Source of the DNA: Coemansia sp. RSA 1200
Taxonomy: Eukaryota > Kickxellomycota > Kickxellomycetes > Kickxellales > Kickxellaceae
Reading direction: 5' to 3'
Assembly (NCBI GenBank): GCA_027578915.1
Contig: JANBTT010000011.1
Coordinates: forward strand, 124,001-188,000
Length of the DNA: 64,000 nt
The position numbers were made by a program, and so were the translations under genes. This document shows positions 32,830 to 43,169 of the stretch, in pieces. Each line of letters opens with the position of its first letter. Positions within the stretch are counted from its first letter, which is position 1. The notes below the pieces were generated by a model. The model made no database searches. It saw nothing but the letters and a program-made list of their open reading frames with translations, and was not told the DNA's origin.

Positions 32830-34190
32830 AGTATCTAGACTACTGTGTACCTGTAAGCTCTTATCACCTTTTTGACGCTATGGAATGGCTATAATAGAAC
32901 CTATTGGCAAATAGAACACTACAGAAAAAGTAAAAATAAAAAACCTATATTTTTGATAAGAAAGCATTGAACGAAAAAACAAACAAATAAAAATGTCACA
33001 AATCTTTTATTCGAGCTTCATTTTTACTGCACAAATGTCTGCAATGTAACACACCCCATGTTTAGTGCATAAAATCGATACAGATATGTCTGTACAACTT
33101 GCTGCCTGTTGCATTTGAATGACTCTTGAGCGCAATTGCAATCCAGTATAGTGCTGTTTAATAAGTTGAATCCTAATCAGGCTTGACTTGTGTCAGAGCA
33201 GGTTTCAAAGGCGCAGATGGCACATTAAAAGGCTGGCTTCCATTCCCAAAGGTCAGAAACCAGTGTCTAATTGCGATTAACGTATTTGCTTTCTGGTCTG
33301 TAGGTGTTGAGCTATTAATAAAAGATAAATGTCACAAAAGGAGTATGTTTCTAGAAATAAACATTGGCAATGACGACAGATATGTCTACAAAGCAGGCAT
33401 TTCAAATATATTTCAGGTTATAAAACTCAAGGTACGCATATGAAAAAGCAACAATGCCTTGGTCTATATGAATTTAAAAAGAACATAAAGCCTTTGTAAT
33501 CGACCAGAAAACAGTTGTGCCACTGCACGCCAAGTGAAGAAATAGCAGAAATTTAAATCTACTTTGCCTTTGTGCAATATTTTATATGCTATAAAGACAA
33601 GACTTGTTATGTTACAACAGAAAGAAGAAAAGTCTTCTTTGTCCCTTGTGAACACAGAAGCTATTTTGACGTAAATGGCTCTTTTTTCCATTGTGCATTT
33701 CAACGAAAAAAGCCATTGTGAATCCACGCTCCCTCCTTTGCGCTAATGACAATATTGCTGCAATGTGTATATGTGGCAAAGAACCCAGAAGGGAAAAGGG
33801 AAGAGGGGGAGTAAAACAGCGCACCATTACAAGCATAACTTACTGCCTTGCTTTGCACAAATTGGAAGCAACATTATTGTCGCTTTGTACCTCTTAAACA
33901 AAGCGTATTTATACAGCACTGACTGCCCAGCGACAAAACCTCTGAAGGAGTTTCTAGTTTGTTCGTTTTTCCATATTCCCACTGACCACACTACCACTTT
34001 AGCAACTTTTTCATCGTGCGTTTGCACAGCCAGTTTAACAGTTATTTGTCTGCCATCTACCGAAAAGCCCTTGGTCAGATATCCACACCTTGCATTCTTC
34101 AGCACTTTACCATCCAGAACTAAGGCTTGTTGCATACCCCTCACTTGTACATTTGCACATCTCGCTAAGCATATACCAGAAAGCACCAAC
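32830..34190. other. Divergent region between MATE 3 and the SOD gene
   Basis: 1.36 kb, AT-rich. TATTTATA lies at 33906-33913. The long plus-strand frame running into the SOD gene from 33765 is leader without a signal-peptide-like start. Confidence 0.5.
33906..33913 (+). promoter_or_regulatory. TATTTATA, possible TATA element of the SOD gene
   Basis: A TATA-like octamer about 280 nt upstream of the SOD ATG, followed by pyrimidine-rich sequence and an AC-rich leader ending CACCAACATG. In an AT-rich region such a match can occur by chance. Confidence 0.3.
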
Positions 34191-34871
34191 ATGAAGCTAG
34201 CAACCATCCTGGCCACATTTGCTGCCACAGCTGCAGCTGTGGCAGCATCAACTCCATCTCTCGTGTACCGCACTGTCAGCTCAGGCACTGTTGACTGGGC
34301 GGACGCCAATGTCAAGGGCAAAACCGTCAACGGCGACTTTACTTTCCGTCCAAACTCTGACGGTGGGCTTACTCTGTATGTCAGCGCCAGTGGGCTAACA
34401 AAGGGTGCCAAGTACCCCTTCCATATCCACACCAACTTTGTTCCAACCAACGGAAACTGCACGGGAACCCTAGGCCACCTCAACCCGTACAACATCAATA
34501 CCACGACTGGCGTATACAAGTGTGATCCGTCCAAAATCCAGACTACCTGCGAAATTGGTGATCTGTCTGGCATCTTTGGCAGCATGGTTGGAGACACTGA
34601 TGGCAAGTTTAATGCAAAGTTTGATGCTACTTTGCTCTCGTTCTCGGGGAAAACCAGCATCCTTGACCGTTCTGTTGTTATCCACAACTCTGCGGGAGAT
34701 CGTGTTGCATGCGGCAACATTACTGCCTATGTCCTTGATGATGGCGACAATGACAATTACGACTCGGAAGGCAAGTCTGGCACAGAATCTGACCACACTT
34801 CTGAAGCAAGCATGTTTGCTCCATTGTTCTCTGGAATACTTGCCGTGGCTGTGGCCGCACTTGTCTTCTAA
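34191..34871 (+). CDS. GPI-anchored extracellular copper-only superoxide dismutase (SOD5-like)
   Basis: 226 aa from the ATG at 34191. A signal peptide (MKLATILATFAATAAAVAAS) precedes a SOD_Cu fold. Copper ligands are visible: H78 and H80 in FHIHTNF, H96 in GTLGHLNP and H165 in SVVIHNS. There is no other His between 96 and 165, so the two His zinc ligands of Cu/Zn SOD are missing although D124 (GDLSG) remains. Only six residues separate H165 from R171, so the electrostatic loop is absent. Both features define the fungal copper-only SODs, which act on superoxide outside the cell. Cys90, 111, 120 and 174 can form disulfides. An acidic Ser/Thr linker and a C-terminal hydrophobic tail (LFSGILAVAVAALVF) indicate GPI anchoring. 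Confidence 0.9.
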   Translation: MKLATILATFAATAAAVAASTPSLVYRTVSSGTVDWADANVKGKTVNGDFTFRPNSDGGLTLYVSASGLTKGAKYPFHIHTNFVPTNGNCTGTLGHLNPYNINTTTGVYKCDPSKIQTTCEIGDLSGIFGSMVGDTDGKFNAKFDATLLSFSGKTSILDRSVVIHNSAGDRVACGNITAYVLDDGDNDNYDSEGKSGTESDHTSEASMFAPLFSGILAVAVAALVF

Positions 34872-34996
34872 CGCCTCATTGCTCATACTCCTTAGTTATT
34901 CCAGTAATTTTCTATATTTATATCCTAATCAGGTTACCATTTTCTATTTCAAACGAGTCATTATTTTATTATTGCCAAATGAATAAAAGTGATATG

Positions 34997-35386
34997 CTAA
35001 TATATCATGTCCATATCCTGTGCATCAGCCTCATAGTCCGCTGCATACGGCTCCTCCCATGTGCCATCCTCCTGCTGAATAATAAAGTACACAATCTGCT
35101 CGTCTGAAAGTCCTGCAGTGCCAATACTGACACTGTCGTCTAGTGTTTGATACTGCTGGGTCCCTTCTTCAGACACTTGTTTCTGGGCTTGGTCATCAAT
35201 AACAAGCCTGAGACGATCAGGCGTTAAGGCTGAATAATCGCTTCCCTCGTGTGCGCGAAGCGAGATTAGCAGCTTCTCCTTCAGCCCTAGAATCGACTCT
35301 GTAGACAGCGACTCGATAAACAGCGTGAGGGTGCCGCGTTTCAGTCGAAAGTATGGATGTGCCACCCGAATATCGACGTTGCTCAT
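34997..35386 (-). CDS. Small acidic protein, possible ubiquitin-like fold
   Basis: Single exon, 129 aa, ATG at 35386. The order of beta-like and helix-like segments (GTLTLFIESLS, then ILGLKEKLLISLRAHEG, then RLRLVIDD, then QIVYFIIQQE) is that of a ubiquitin-like fold, but no diagnostic motif or C-terminal diglycine is present. The tail is strongly acidic (EEPYAADYEADAQDMDMIY). I do not recognise the family. It is convergent with the SOD gene (125 bp apart). Confidence 0.65.
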   Translation of the reverse strand: MSNVDIRVAHPYFRLKRGTLTLFIESLSTESILGLKEKLLISLRAHEGSDYSALTPDRLRLVIDDQAQKQVSEEGTQQYQTLDDSVSIGTAGLSDEQIVYFIIQQEDGTWEEPYAADYEADAQDMDMIY

Positions 35387-35725
35387 TGCGTCAAATGCCG
35401 AGCTCTCCCAAAATTCAAATATAATGTGAATTTGACAAAATGAACAACCTTTGTGCTAGAAAGTCAAGTAGAGCGAAACGATATAAATTAAACAAATGCT
35501 AGCAAGCACAAGAGATAGGTTGCCATTTTTTCGCAAGCGTCCGTTTTTACTTCGTAGAACACATAATCCGCAGCAGGAAAACACATCTGAGGGACTTGTC
35601 ATGTGATTACAAAGGCGCGAAAATAATAATTTTTGTTGTAGCCAAAATACCATGTCAAAATATAAAAATTAAATAAACATCACCACCACGATACAATACA
35701 TTGCATTCGTGTCCTTGATAAACCC
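35387..35725. other. Intergenic region
   Basis: 339 bp between the small acidic protein and the stop of the RhoGAP gene, AT-rich, no gene seen. Confidence 0.5.
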
Positions 35726-38700
35726 TCAATGCTGGTATGAAGCGTTTCTGCTAGTGAAAAATTGGGGTATGAGATTGCTGTTGTTCCTGGATGTTGTGGT
35801 CTTCACCTCAGCACTACCACCATTAAAGTCATCGGAATTGACACCCTCCTCAGAGTCGTCAAAATCATCACTTTCGTTAAATACCGACGGCATAGTCATC
35901 TCCACCTCCTGTGATATTAGCTCACGCGGCGCGCCAACCTTGTACTGGATACTGTTACGGTTGCTTCTGCCGACTCGCTGCTGCTGCTGCTGCTGCTGCT
36001 TTTTGTCTTGTGCGTTGGCTGAAATGCCAGGATATCTTGAATAATCGTCACCAACCGCGCTTCCAGGCCCGCTAATAAGCATGTTTTCCACTTGTGAGTC
36101 CCACGTGAGGCTAGATACTGCTGCAGACGCTGCCGCTGTTCCGGGGCGCATAGGAGCACCAGTACGCAAAGCCGTTGCCGACCTTCTCTCATCAGCCATC
36201 CGAGGAGGTACTGGGACATCCGAGCCAAGCGAAGTCGAATCCACGCCCGGCTGACTTCCAGCAGAGTAGAGCGTTTCTTCGTCTTGGGTCTTGTTAATTC
36301 CGGAGGGAACAGATACAGACAGCTGTGGATCATGTTGGCCCTGCGGCGTCGATGCGCTGTTACCAGTGGTGCTGGATGCATCGGCAGAGAGGCTCTTTGG
36401 CTCTGGAACTCCGCTGTCGTTGACCCAGAAGATATACTCAAACTCTATCATCAGCAGGCTAAACACGCTGACAGGGATGCCAAGTGATGGCGAAAAAACA
36501 ATGCCAATATTGCGCAATGTCATCCTGTTCATGCTTGCCTTCTGCACAATTCGAATAAGATGCGCGGTAAGCGCACGGAGCAGAGTGTAGTTTGCAATTG
36601 GCAGCTCTGAGACCAGCCGGCCTAGCTCATGCACCCGGTCACCGCGATCCGCAAGATCAACCACACGCATGAAATCCTGGTGCAGACGCAATGTCAGAAC
36701 GCTTTCCGGAAGCTCACGCAGATACGCCTTGAGAAGGCTGGCCACAGCGTGAATATCCGGCGGCTTTGAAAGCTTGAGAAGATTGTAGTCGCTGCTGTTG
36801 TTAAATTCCTTGCGTAGCGTACTCAACGCCAATGAGCTGCCAGACTGGCGGTAGATGCCCTCTTCAAGCCATGCCTTCTTTGCATCCAAGTACTCGATAC
36901 AGCGGTAGACAACCGCAGGCAGATGGTAATGCTCCTTGACTTTACTGAGCTTAACCGCAAGCTCCAAAGGCAGGCCAAAAATGGATTCCTTCAATGCATT
37001 GCTCTTTCCAGAGGCATGTCGGTTGTCGCCGTGCATAGATCCACGCCGAAGTCGCCTCGGCGCCGAGACTGGTGGTGAGGCATCGGCGCCAGAGCCGTTA
37101 GCAGCCCTACTCGGCCCACCAGAGCCAGATGCAAGGAATGGGCTGTCGGGGAGAGCAGGCTCAACCTCAGCAGGCTTCCGCTTGCCCCACATAAATGTGA
37201 TACGCCCACGCTTTTTCTCTTCACGAGTGCGAGTACGTCCGTCGCCACCGTCGCGGACTGCGCTAGAAGTCGGCGGCTCTTGCCGGCCAACGCCAAGTAT
37301 GTCGTCCGTAACATTCGGCGTATCTGATGTTAGCTCTGGCACATACTCTTCTTCGTGTACGATCCGCCCTAGAGAGTTTTTGGTAAACTGTATTCTGGCC
37401 GCTCCAGGGACCGCAGGTGACATTTGCGTACCTGCATCGCCAAACGCATTTGGGCTTACTATGGGGACACCATGCGTTTGTAGCTGCGGTGTGCTGTCGG
37501 CATGAACCAGGACACGGTGGTCCTTGCTCGCCTTCTCGCGCTGCACTGACGCAGGGTTGCTTGGATTGATATCGCGTGTTCGTCCGGCCAGAACTGGTTC
37601 AGCTTCTGTCGGTCTATGCGGCGAGGCCGGAGATTCCGGCATGCTTGCATATGAATTCTGCTCATCAACAGATTGTGAAGAAACCCCGTTCGCGCGCTGG
37701 CTGTTCTCTGCACCATTGTAGGAGGAATATATACTTGACTCGATAGTGGATATCTCGGACGGCACATAATGAATGGATAGTCTATCCGCTTGGCTGGATA
37801 GAGAATCATCATTGAACCCCGAAAAGCTCGTTGACAGCGTAGCCGCAATAACGGCAGGTGAAGGGCGTGATTTAAAACCGGCTTCTCGTCTTTGGCTGTC
37901 TGGCAGCTCTTGCTCGCCAACAGGAGAGGCAGGGTATGAAAGCGAACGATGGCGATTCTTCTCTTGCAGCGCGTGTTGGTCCAGATGGTCTGGCCTTGAA
38001 CCAGACATGTCTAGAGGCTTTGAAGATCCCGGTCCCACTATATTTGCGTCTGCTCCAACTGCGCTTGCTGACATATCACCGCCACCCCTACCGCCATATC
38101 CCAAATTATCCATTGATGCTGTTACTGGCCACATCTGGCGACTCAGAGGGGAGCCGAACTTGTAGTTGGTGCTGCCGCCAACACTACCTGAGGGCTGTGT
38201 ATTCAGCGGGTTGCAAGGCTTGCGCATTTCAAAGCTTCTTTCGTCGGATGGATCGACGCTGGCAGCAGATATTCGCTGTTCTTCTTTAAGTCGACTGTAC
38301 TCGATTGACCTGCGGGCACCCTGTTCGTGGGCAATTGACGTGTGGATCTGGTGTAGCATCAGCATATTTGGGTCCCTGTTGTTCGTGTAATTGAGATACT
38401 TTACAATATCCTTCATTGCCCGCTCCGGACCGTCGGAATCAAGAACAATTACATAGCGCAGCGCCATCACCCACTCGTCACGCTCACGGTCCGAATCGGC
38501 CCAGAGCGGATGTGAAACAGGAACCCTGCCACTGCGTTTCGGCTTCTCCTCGATCAGAAAAGCATGTCTAAACATGTCAGTAGTCTTCTGCCCAGCCTTG
38601 GAGCGGGATGTAGGGATTTCATTATCGCGGGTCTTGCCCATCTTTACAACTGCCCCCGAAAGGTTGATGGAGCCAATGACACTTCCGCCAGGCGACTCAA

Positions 38701-41029
38701 AGTACTCAAGAACTGGCTTGTTAGACTTGCAGACGTAATACCGTCGCTTCCATCCGCCAAAGTTCTTGCCCTTTTTAACCAGAAATCCTTCTTTGTGACC
38801 CAAGAGAATAGGCATGTTCTTCTCTGGCTCCACGGTGTGGTTGGTTGAAAGAAACTCAACCAACGGCTGTTTATCGGTAATTGGGAGCATCAGAGCCTTC
38901 TTCAAGTACTTTTCAAACCATAGCTTGCGCTTGTCGCTCTTGGTTGGCGCGTTAGGACGAAACATGTCTTTCTCGGGTAGTTTTTCAAGTTTATCCGCAA
39001 GTCTCTCCTTGCTGATTACCTGGCGAAGCTTCGTGTTCAGGTTCAAAAAGTCCGAGTAACGTTTCTCGACGGTCCACAGAACAATAGAAGACTGCTGCGA
39101 CTCTATAAGTATTTCTTGAAACGACATTCCGCTGATCTCTTTGCGACGAACAATGTCAACCAAGTAGACGTTGACCTCCTTGCCGCGTTCGTCAATTTTG
39201 ACGCGGGAATCCTTAATCCAAATATCAATGTCCTGTAAGGACGACAGCTGGGAATCAAGTGGTGGATGCTGTCTGCCTATAGAAGCGTAGCTGTGAAGTG
39301 GAGTCAAACTCTGCGGTATTGCAGCAGCGCCGAGCTCGTTGTGAATGCTGGTTTCGCCATCGGAATACCCAGACAGTAAAGGTGTGTCGTTCTTGGCGCT
39401 TGTTATCGTTGTCTCAGATATCTTCCGACGCGTCTTGACGCCCTGGGGACCACTACCAGACGCCGTTTGGGCGTCATTGATCCCTGACATGCCAAGCTCC
39501 GACTTTGCGCTTGCTGTAGAGGCCTCATTACCCAGTGACCACTTAACATTCTGCTGGGTGCCAGAAGCAGCTCTGAAAGAAGGGCCAAGGGCATAAGCGC
39601 TTTGGCTGTGCCGATGTGACAAAATGCTTTCAGTTGGCACTTGTACGGGTTGTTTATCAGAGAGCTCGCCGTACTCGTACTGGGAGATCTGTGAAACACG
39701 CCATCCATCATCCCTTTGCAAAGCAGAGTCTTTTCCCCTTACAGCCCTGTCTAGTTGCATCTGGTCGGCACGGTTCGCGAGCGTTGAAATTGGGCGCAGA
39801 ACAAGAAGTTCTTGTGCTTTTTGCGCTGGCGAAATGACTGCTACACGCGGTTGTGCAGTCTCAGTAGGAGCCGTCGCTGACAATGCACTGACATTGTTGG
39901 TCGCGTTTGGTCTGGGAATATCGCTGGTGGAGATTTGAGACACATTACCGACAGACTTTGTCGACAGGTCCGAGCTCTGCTTGACGATATGTGTGGCTCC
40001 CTCTATGGCCTCAACTGACATGCTGCTGTTGAGAGCAAGGTCCACACCCAAGCCATCCGCAACCGATTTTGGGCTCCACCCACTGCTGCCATGCATATGC
40101 TGAGCGTTTGTATCCGGACTTTTCGTGTCTTCAGGGTCTATCGAGAGTGATGGGTCTCGCGAGGTGTCGAATACAAGCCTTTCGTTTATTTGTCTTTCCA
40201 GACCAGTGTCGTTGCCATAGTCATGTCCGTCTGCTGAAATCCAGTCTTCTGGCCATCCGGTCCGTTGCATGCTCGTCTTTAAACTGTCGACAAATGAACT
40301 GCCGCCCGATGAAGAAACACGCTGCTTCCCATCACCTCCGCTACCAGCCGAGCCAGCAACGGCTGGGGAAGGAACAGCACTGGACCTAAACATTGGAGAG
40401 ACAGAATTGTGTCTGGCCGAGTAGTCTGCATATATCTCGCTTAGCCGCGTACTCTTGACCCACGGGCGGGCATTTGATTGGTTGGTTGGTGGCTCTGCAG
40501 CAGTGATATTGCTTTCGCTCTGCAGCAATGGACTTGCAGTTGTAGAGCCCTGCGAGATTTTGCGAATAGCGGGACTGCTCTTGGGCTGGGCTGTGGTGGA
40601 TAGTGCAGAAAGCCCAAGCGAGTTTGACGCTTCATCTACAGAACTTGTGGCATCCTTCTTGCTTCCGTCTAAAGCACCCCCGCTAGGCACAGCAGCAACA
40701 GCAGCAGAATCAACGGAGGGATTTCCAAGCGGGCTGTAATGGTCTGGAGCTTCAAGTGGCACTTCGGGGCTTTGTACTGCTGGGGTGCTAGTCGCAGAGG
40801 CACTCGGCTTACGAGATATCTGCTCCTGCAAGCTCTGGATTATAAAGCGCTGTCTGTCAATTATTTTACGAAGCTTGTCTGTTTCGAGTTTGTATGCATC
40901 GCGTTCCTGTATAAGACTAATAATGTCGACCTCTTCGCCCATACTGGTGCGGATGCTGGGGACGCCGCTTCTGCGTTGGGAGATTTCGGTTGACAGCGCT
41001 GCTGCTCCCTCGATAGGTAGTGTTGCCAT
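35726..41029 (-). CDS. PX-PH-RhoGAP protein, Bem3-like
   Basis: 1767 aa from the ATG at 41029. The longer open frame upstream is a hydrophobic leader artefact. Residues about 30-70 form a coiled coil (ISLIQERDAYKLETDKLRKII). After a disordered Ser-rich region, a PX domain spans about 605-735 and a PH domain about 743-862 (HKEGFLVKKGKNFGGWKRRYY). The RhoGAP domain is at about 1348-1530, with the arginine finger in EEGIYRQSGSS and the later NMRTLRNIG-type helix as RMTLRNIGIVFSP. This order matches yeast Bem3, a GAP for Cdc42 at polarity sites, where the PX and PH domains bind phosphoinositides. At 1767 aa it is much longer than the yeast protein (about 1130), through disordered linkers and a long tail with poly-Gln. 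No intron is needed. Confidence 0.92.
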   Translation of the reverse strand: MATLPIEGAAALSTEISQRRSGVPSIRTSMGEEVDIISLIQERDAYKLETDKLRKIIDRQRFIIQSLQEQISRKPSASATSTPAVQSPEVPLEAPDHYSPLGNPSVDSAAVAAVPSGGALDGSKKDATSSVDEASNSLGLSALSTTAQPKSSPAIRKISQGSTTASPLLQSESNITAAEPPTNQSNARPWVKSTRLSEIYADYSARHNSVSPMFRSSAVPSPAVAGSAGSGGDGKQRVSSSGGSSFVDSLKTSMQRTGWPEDWISADGHDYGNDTGLERQINERLVFDTSRDPSLSIDPEDTKSPDTNAQHMHGSSGWSPKSVADGLGVDLALNSSMSVEAIEGATHIVKQSSDLSTKSVGNVSQISTSDIPRPNATNNVSALSATAPTETAQPRVAVISPAQKAQELLVLRPISTLANRADQMQLDRAVRGKDSALQRDDGWRVSQISQYEYGELSDKQPVQVPTESILSHRHSQSAYALGPSFRAASGTQQNVKWSLGNEASTASAKSELGMSGINDAQTASGSGPQGVKTRRKISETTITSAKNDTPLLSGYSDGETSIHNELGAAAIPQSLTPLHSYASIGRQHPPLDSQLSSLQDIDIWIKDSRVKIDERGKEVNVYLVDIVRRKEISGMSFQEILIESQQSSIVLWTVEKRYSDFLNLNTKLRQVISKERLADKLEKLPEKDMFRPNAPTKSDKRKLWFEKYLKKALMLPITDKQPLVEFLSTNHTVEPEKNMPILLGHKEGFLVKKGKNFGGWKRRYYVCKSNKPVLEYFESPGGSVIGSINLSGAVVKMGKTRDNEIPTSRSKAGQKTTDMFRHAFLIEEKPKRSGRVPVSHPLWADSDRERDEWVMALRYVIVLDSDGPERAMKDIVKYLNYTNNRDPNMLMLHQIHTSIAHEQGARRSIEYSRLKEEQRISAASVDPSDERSFEMRKPCNPLNTQPSGSVGGSTNYKFGSPLSRQMWPVTASMDNLGYGGRGGGDMSASAVGADANIVGPGSSKPLDMSGSRPDHLDQHALQEKNRHRSLSYPASPVGEQELPDSQRREAGFKSRPSPAVIAATLSTSFSGFNDDSLSSQADRLSIHYVPSEISTIESSIYSSYNGAENSQRANGVSSQSVDEQNSYASMPESPASPHRPTEAEPVLAGRTRDINPSNPASVQREKASKDHRVLVHADSTPQLQTHGVPIVSPNAFGDAGTQMSPAVPGAARIQFTKNSLGRIVHEEEYVPELTSDTPNVTDDILGVGRQEPPTSSAVRDGGDGRTRTREEKKRGRITFMWGKRKPAEVEPALPDSPFLASGSGGPSRAANGSGADASPPVSAPRRLRRGSMHGDNRHASGKSNALKESIFGLPLELAVKLSKVKEHYHLPAVVYRCIEYLDAKKAWLEEGIYRQSGSSLALSTLRKEFNNSSDYNLLKLSKPPDIHAVASLLKAYLRELPESVLTLRLHQDFMRVVDLADRGDRVHELGRLVSELPIANYTLLRALTAHLIRIVQKASMNRMTLRNIGIVFSPSLGIPVSVFSLLMIEFEYIFWVNDSGVPEPKSLSADASSTTGNSASTPQGQHDPQLSVSVPSGINKTQDEETLYSAGSQPGVDSTSLGSDVPVPPRMADERRSATALRTGAPMRPGTAAASAAVSSLTWDSQVENMLISGPGSAVGDDYSRYPGISANAQDKKQQQQQQQRVGRSNRNSIQYKVGAPRELISQEVEMTMPSVFNESDDFDDSEEGVNSDDFNGGSAEVKTTTSRNNSNLIPQFFTSRNASYQH
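35978..36000. repeat. (CTG)n coding repeat
   Basis: Encodes a poly-Gln run on the minus strand near the C-terminus of the RhoGAP protein. Confidence 0.85.
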
Positions 41030-43169
41030 GTCGGCTACAGGAGAGAAAACTCTACCAGCAATTCGGGAAATGATACATAAAAGGGTTGTTAAGCACAGAT
41101 GCAATAACTGCTGTGGCAGAGAAACAAAATGGCCTCTAGCTTTAGCAAACAAACAAACAAAAGCACCAAACCAAAGAGAGTAGGAAAGCATACAATTGCC
41201 TCTGGAGAAGCTAATGCTAGCATTAAGATATATCCAGCCATGTTCATGTATGGGCTATGTGAACTTGTCCAAGGGGCGTTAAACGTCTGTTTTTCCTTGC
41301 TCAGACCATTTTCAACATTTCCAACAATGTAGATTGGAATGCACAAAAGTTTACTCAAGAAAGAAGCCCTGGTTGTTTTGTTTGTTTGCTTACAACGAGA
41401 AATTCGTGTATATGGCTAGTTCTGTGTGGTTTGTAAAAAGCGTGGTGGTGAAGATACACATACCTTTTGTTTATCTAGCACGTAGTTGTATTCCCAATGG
41501 TACACGAGCCCGAGGATCCTTCCGTGTTCCCACTGGCAGCTTAGGTTGAAAGGTCAAAGAAGGTTGCGTGTGCGAGTACGTAGCTCTTTCTCTCTCTCTC
41601 GGGAATATTATTATGCGTAATTGTTTGCTATAAAAACAGCGTGGTCTTTGCACTACGTGTGGACAGACTCTGTTCACAGAAACAAACCAGTCGGATAGAC
41701 GCTGGTGCCAGAAGACGAAGAAGACTCAACAAAGAAGACAACAAAAAAAATGGAAAAAGGCAGCAGCTGGATATATATGTAGAGTAACGTAAAGACAGAA
41801 AGAAGAATGGAGAGGAGCAGACATGAGATGATGCTCTCTGGAAAGGACCAACAAGCAGGGAATAAGGTCGCAGACAATAAACAAGAATAAACACAGTAGA
41901 CAATGGGTGAAAAGGGGATGAACGGAAAGTAGAATAAGAAACAAAAAAGAAGAAAAAGTCCCAAGAAAAACGAAATGTACTCTGGATGAAAGCAAAAGAA
42001 AAAAAGGGGTGGTGCCTTTGCTCTCTTTTTTCTCCTATTTTGTTTTATTTTATTTCCTGGCAAGGCTGTCTCCTCCAACGTCTTCTTGGTGGATGGATCC
42101 GCCGATTCTTTTCTTTAGGCCAACTCGCAAAGCCAAGCAATAAGGGTACAACTCCCTTCTCGCTTGCCTGCGTTGATCAGCGCTGATGATAGCGAACCAC
42201 CACTACGCACTCTGGACGCCCAAGAGTCGCCATCACCATTCAAGCCCGCCCAGAATGCGGCTGGCAGCAGAAACCCACAAAGACCAAGCGAATCTGGCTG
42301 GCTGGCTGGACGCGACTTCCTGGCTTTCTTCCTCTGCAGCAGTCGGCACCTCTTGCGCCTAGTCTTGTTTTTGGCCAAAGTGTCCTTTGCGCGGCTATCC
42401 AGCTCTACAGAAAGAAGCAAGGCGCTGCTAAGGGATTGCCAGCAGGCCTTTGTTAACTCAGAAGCCCGTATTTTCCTTCTTACAAGAGAAGTACTTGTGA
42501 TGAGAAAATTGGACGATCGACAGATGCTGCGTCCAAACAAAACACGTCTTTGTGTTTTTTTTTTCGTTTCTTCGCTACTTCTCCAGTGCCCTGTGGAACA
42601 TGTCAGGCACATTGTCGTGCCGAAAAAGGCATGTTGCTAAAGATCCTCCGCGCCCATCTCTACGCAGACATGGACCGCGGTCTCGGTGTGGGGGAGAGGG
42701 GTGACACTGCGGTCTATTAAGCTCGGCAGGGCTTTCCAGTCAGCTGTAGCCTTGCAGGATGTGTTCCGCGCACGGTCATTTGCGCTGCTGAATCCTGTTC
42801 TGCTCTGCTCTGCTTCACTTTGCGCGGATGCACTCATCCATTTCTCGGACAGAAGGGAATGGCGTGCCAAGCCAACGAAAACCTCCCAACCCCATAAAAG
42901 GATATTATACATCATGTCAATATCAAAGAGAATCCAGTTAATGAAGCCAAGATTTAATAACGTCTCATGTTTGCAAACATGCACGCGGGACATTGGTCCC
43001 AAAAAGCGAAAAAGAACGTAATAAAGTAACTAAAATAGGCATTCAAAGAGTAAACAAAGACATAGAATACCTCATCTGCTCTCCAGCAGCTGCCATGCTT
43101 ATCTCCCCCAAGAATAGACCGCTAATAAGACTGATGAAAGCCATGTAGGTATAAATAACACAATCACGC
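41030..43169. other. 2.1 kb intergenic region, no secure gene
   Basis: This lies upstream of the RhoGAP gene and downstream of IDH1. Open frames at 42115-42640 (both strands) and 42637-43021 (both strands) begin mostly with non-ATG codons and resemble nothing I know. Purine-rich stretches lie near 41700-42010. A non-coding RNA or long leader is possible but not shown. Confidence 0.4.

Noticed and set aside
33827..34720. 297-codon minus-strand ORF
   Set aside because: Antisense to the SOD gene, with no recognisable domain.
42164..43021. Overlapping ORFs on both strands near 42-43 kb
   Set aside because: Most start at TTG or GTG, are Ser/Cys/Arg-rich, and have no splice-supported extension or family motif.
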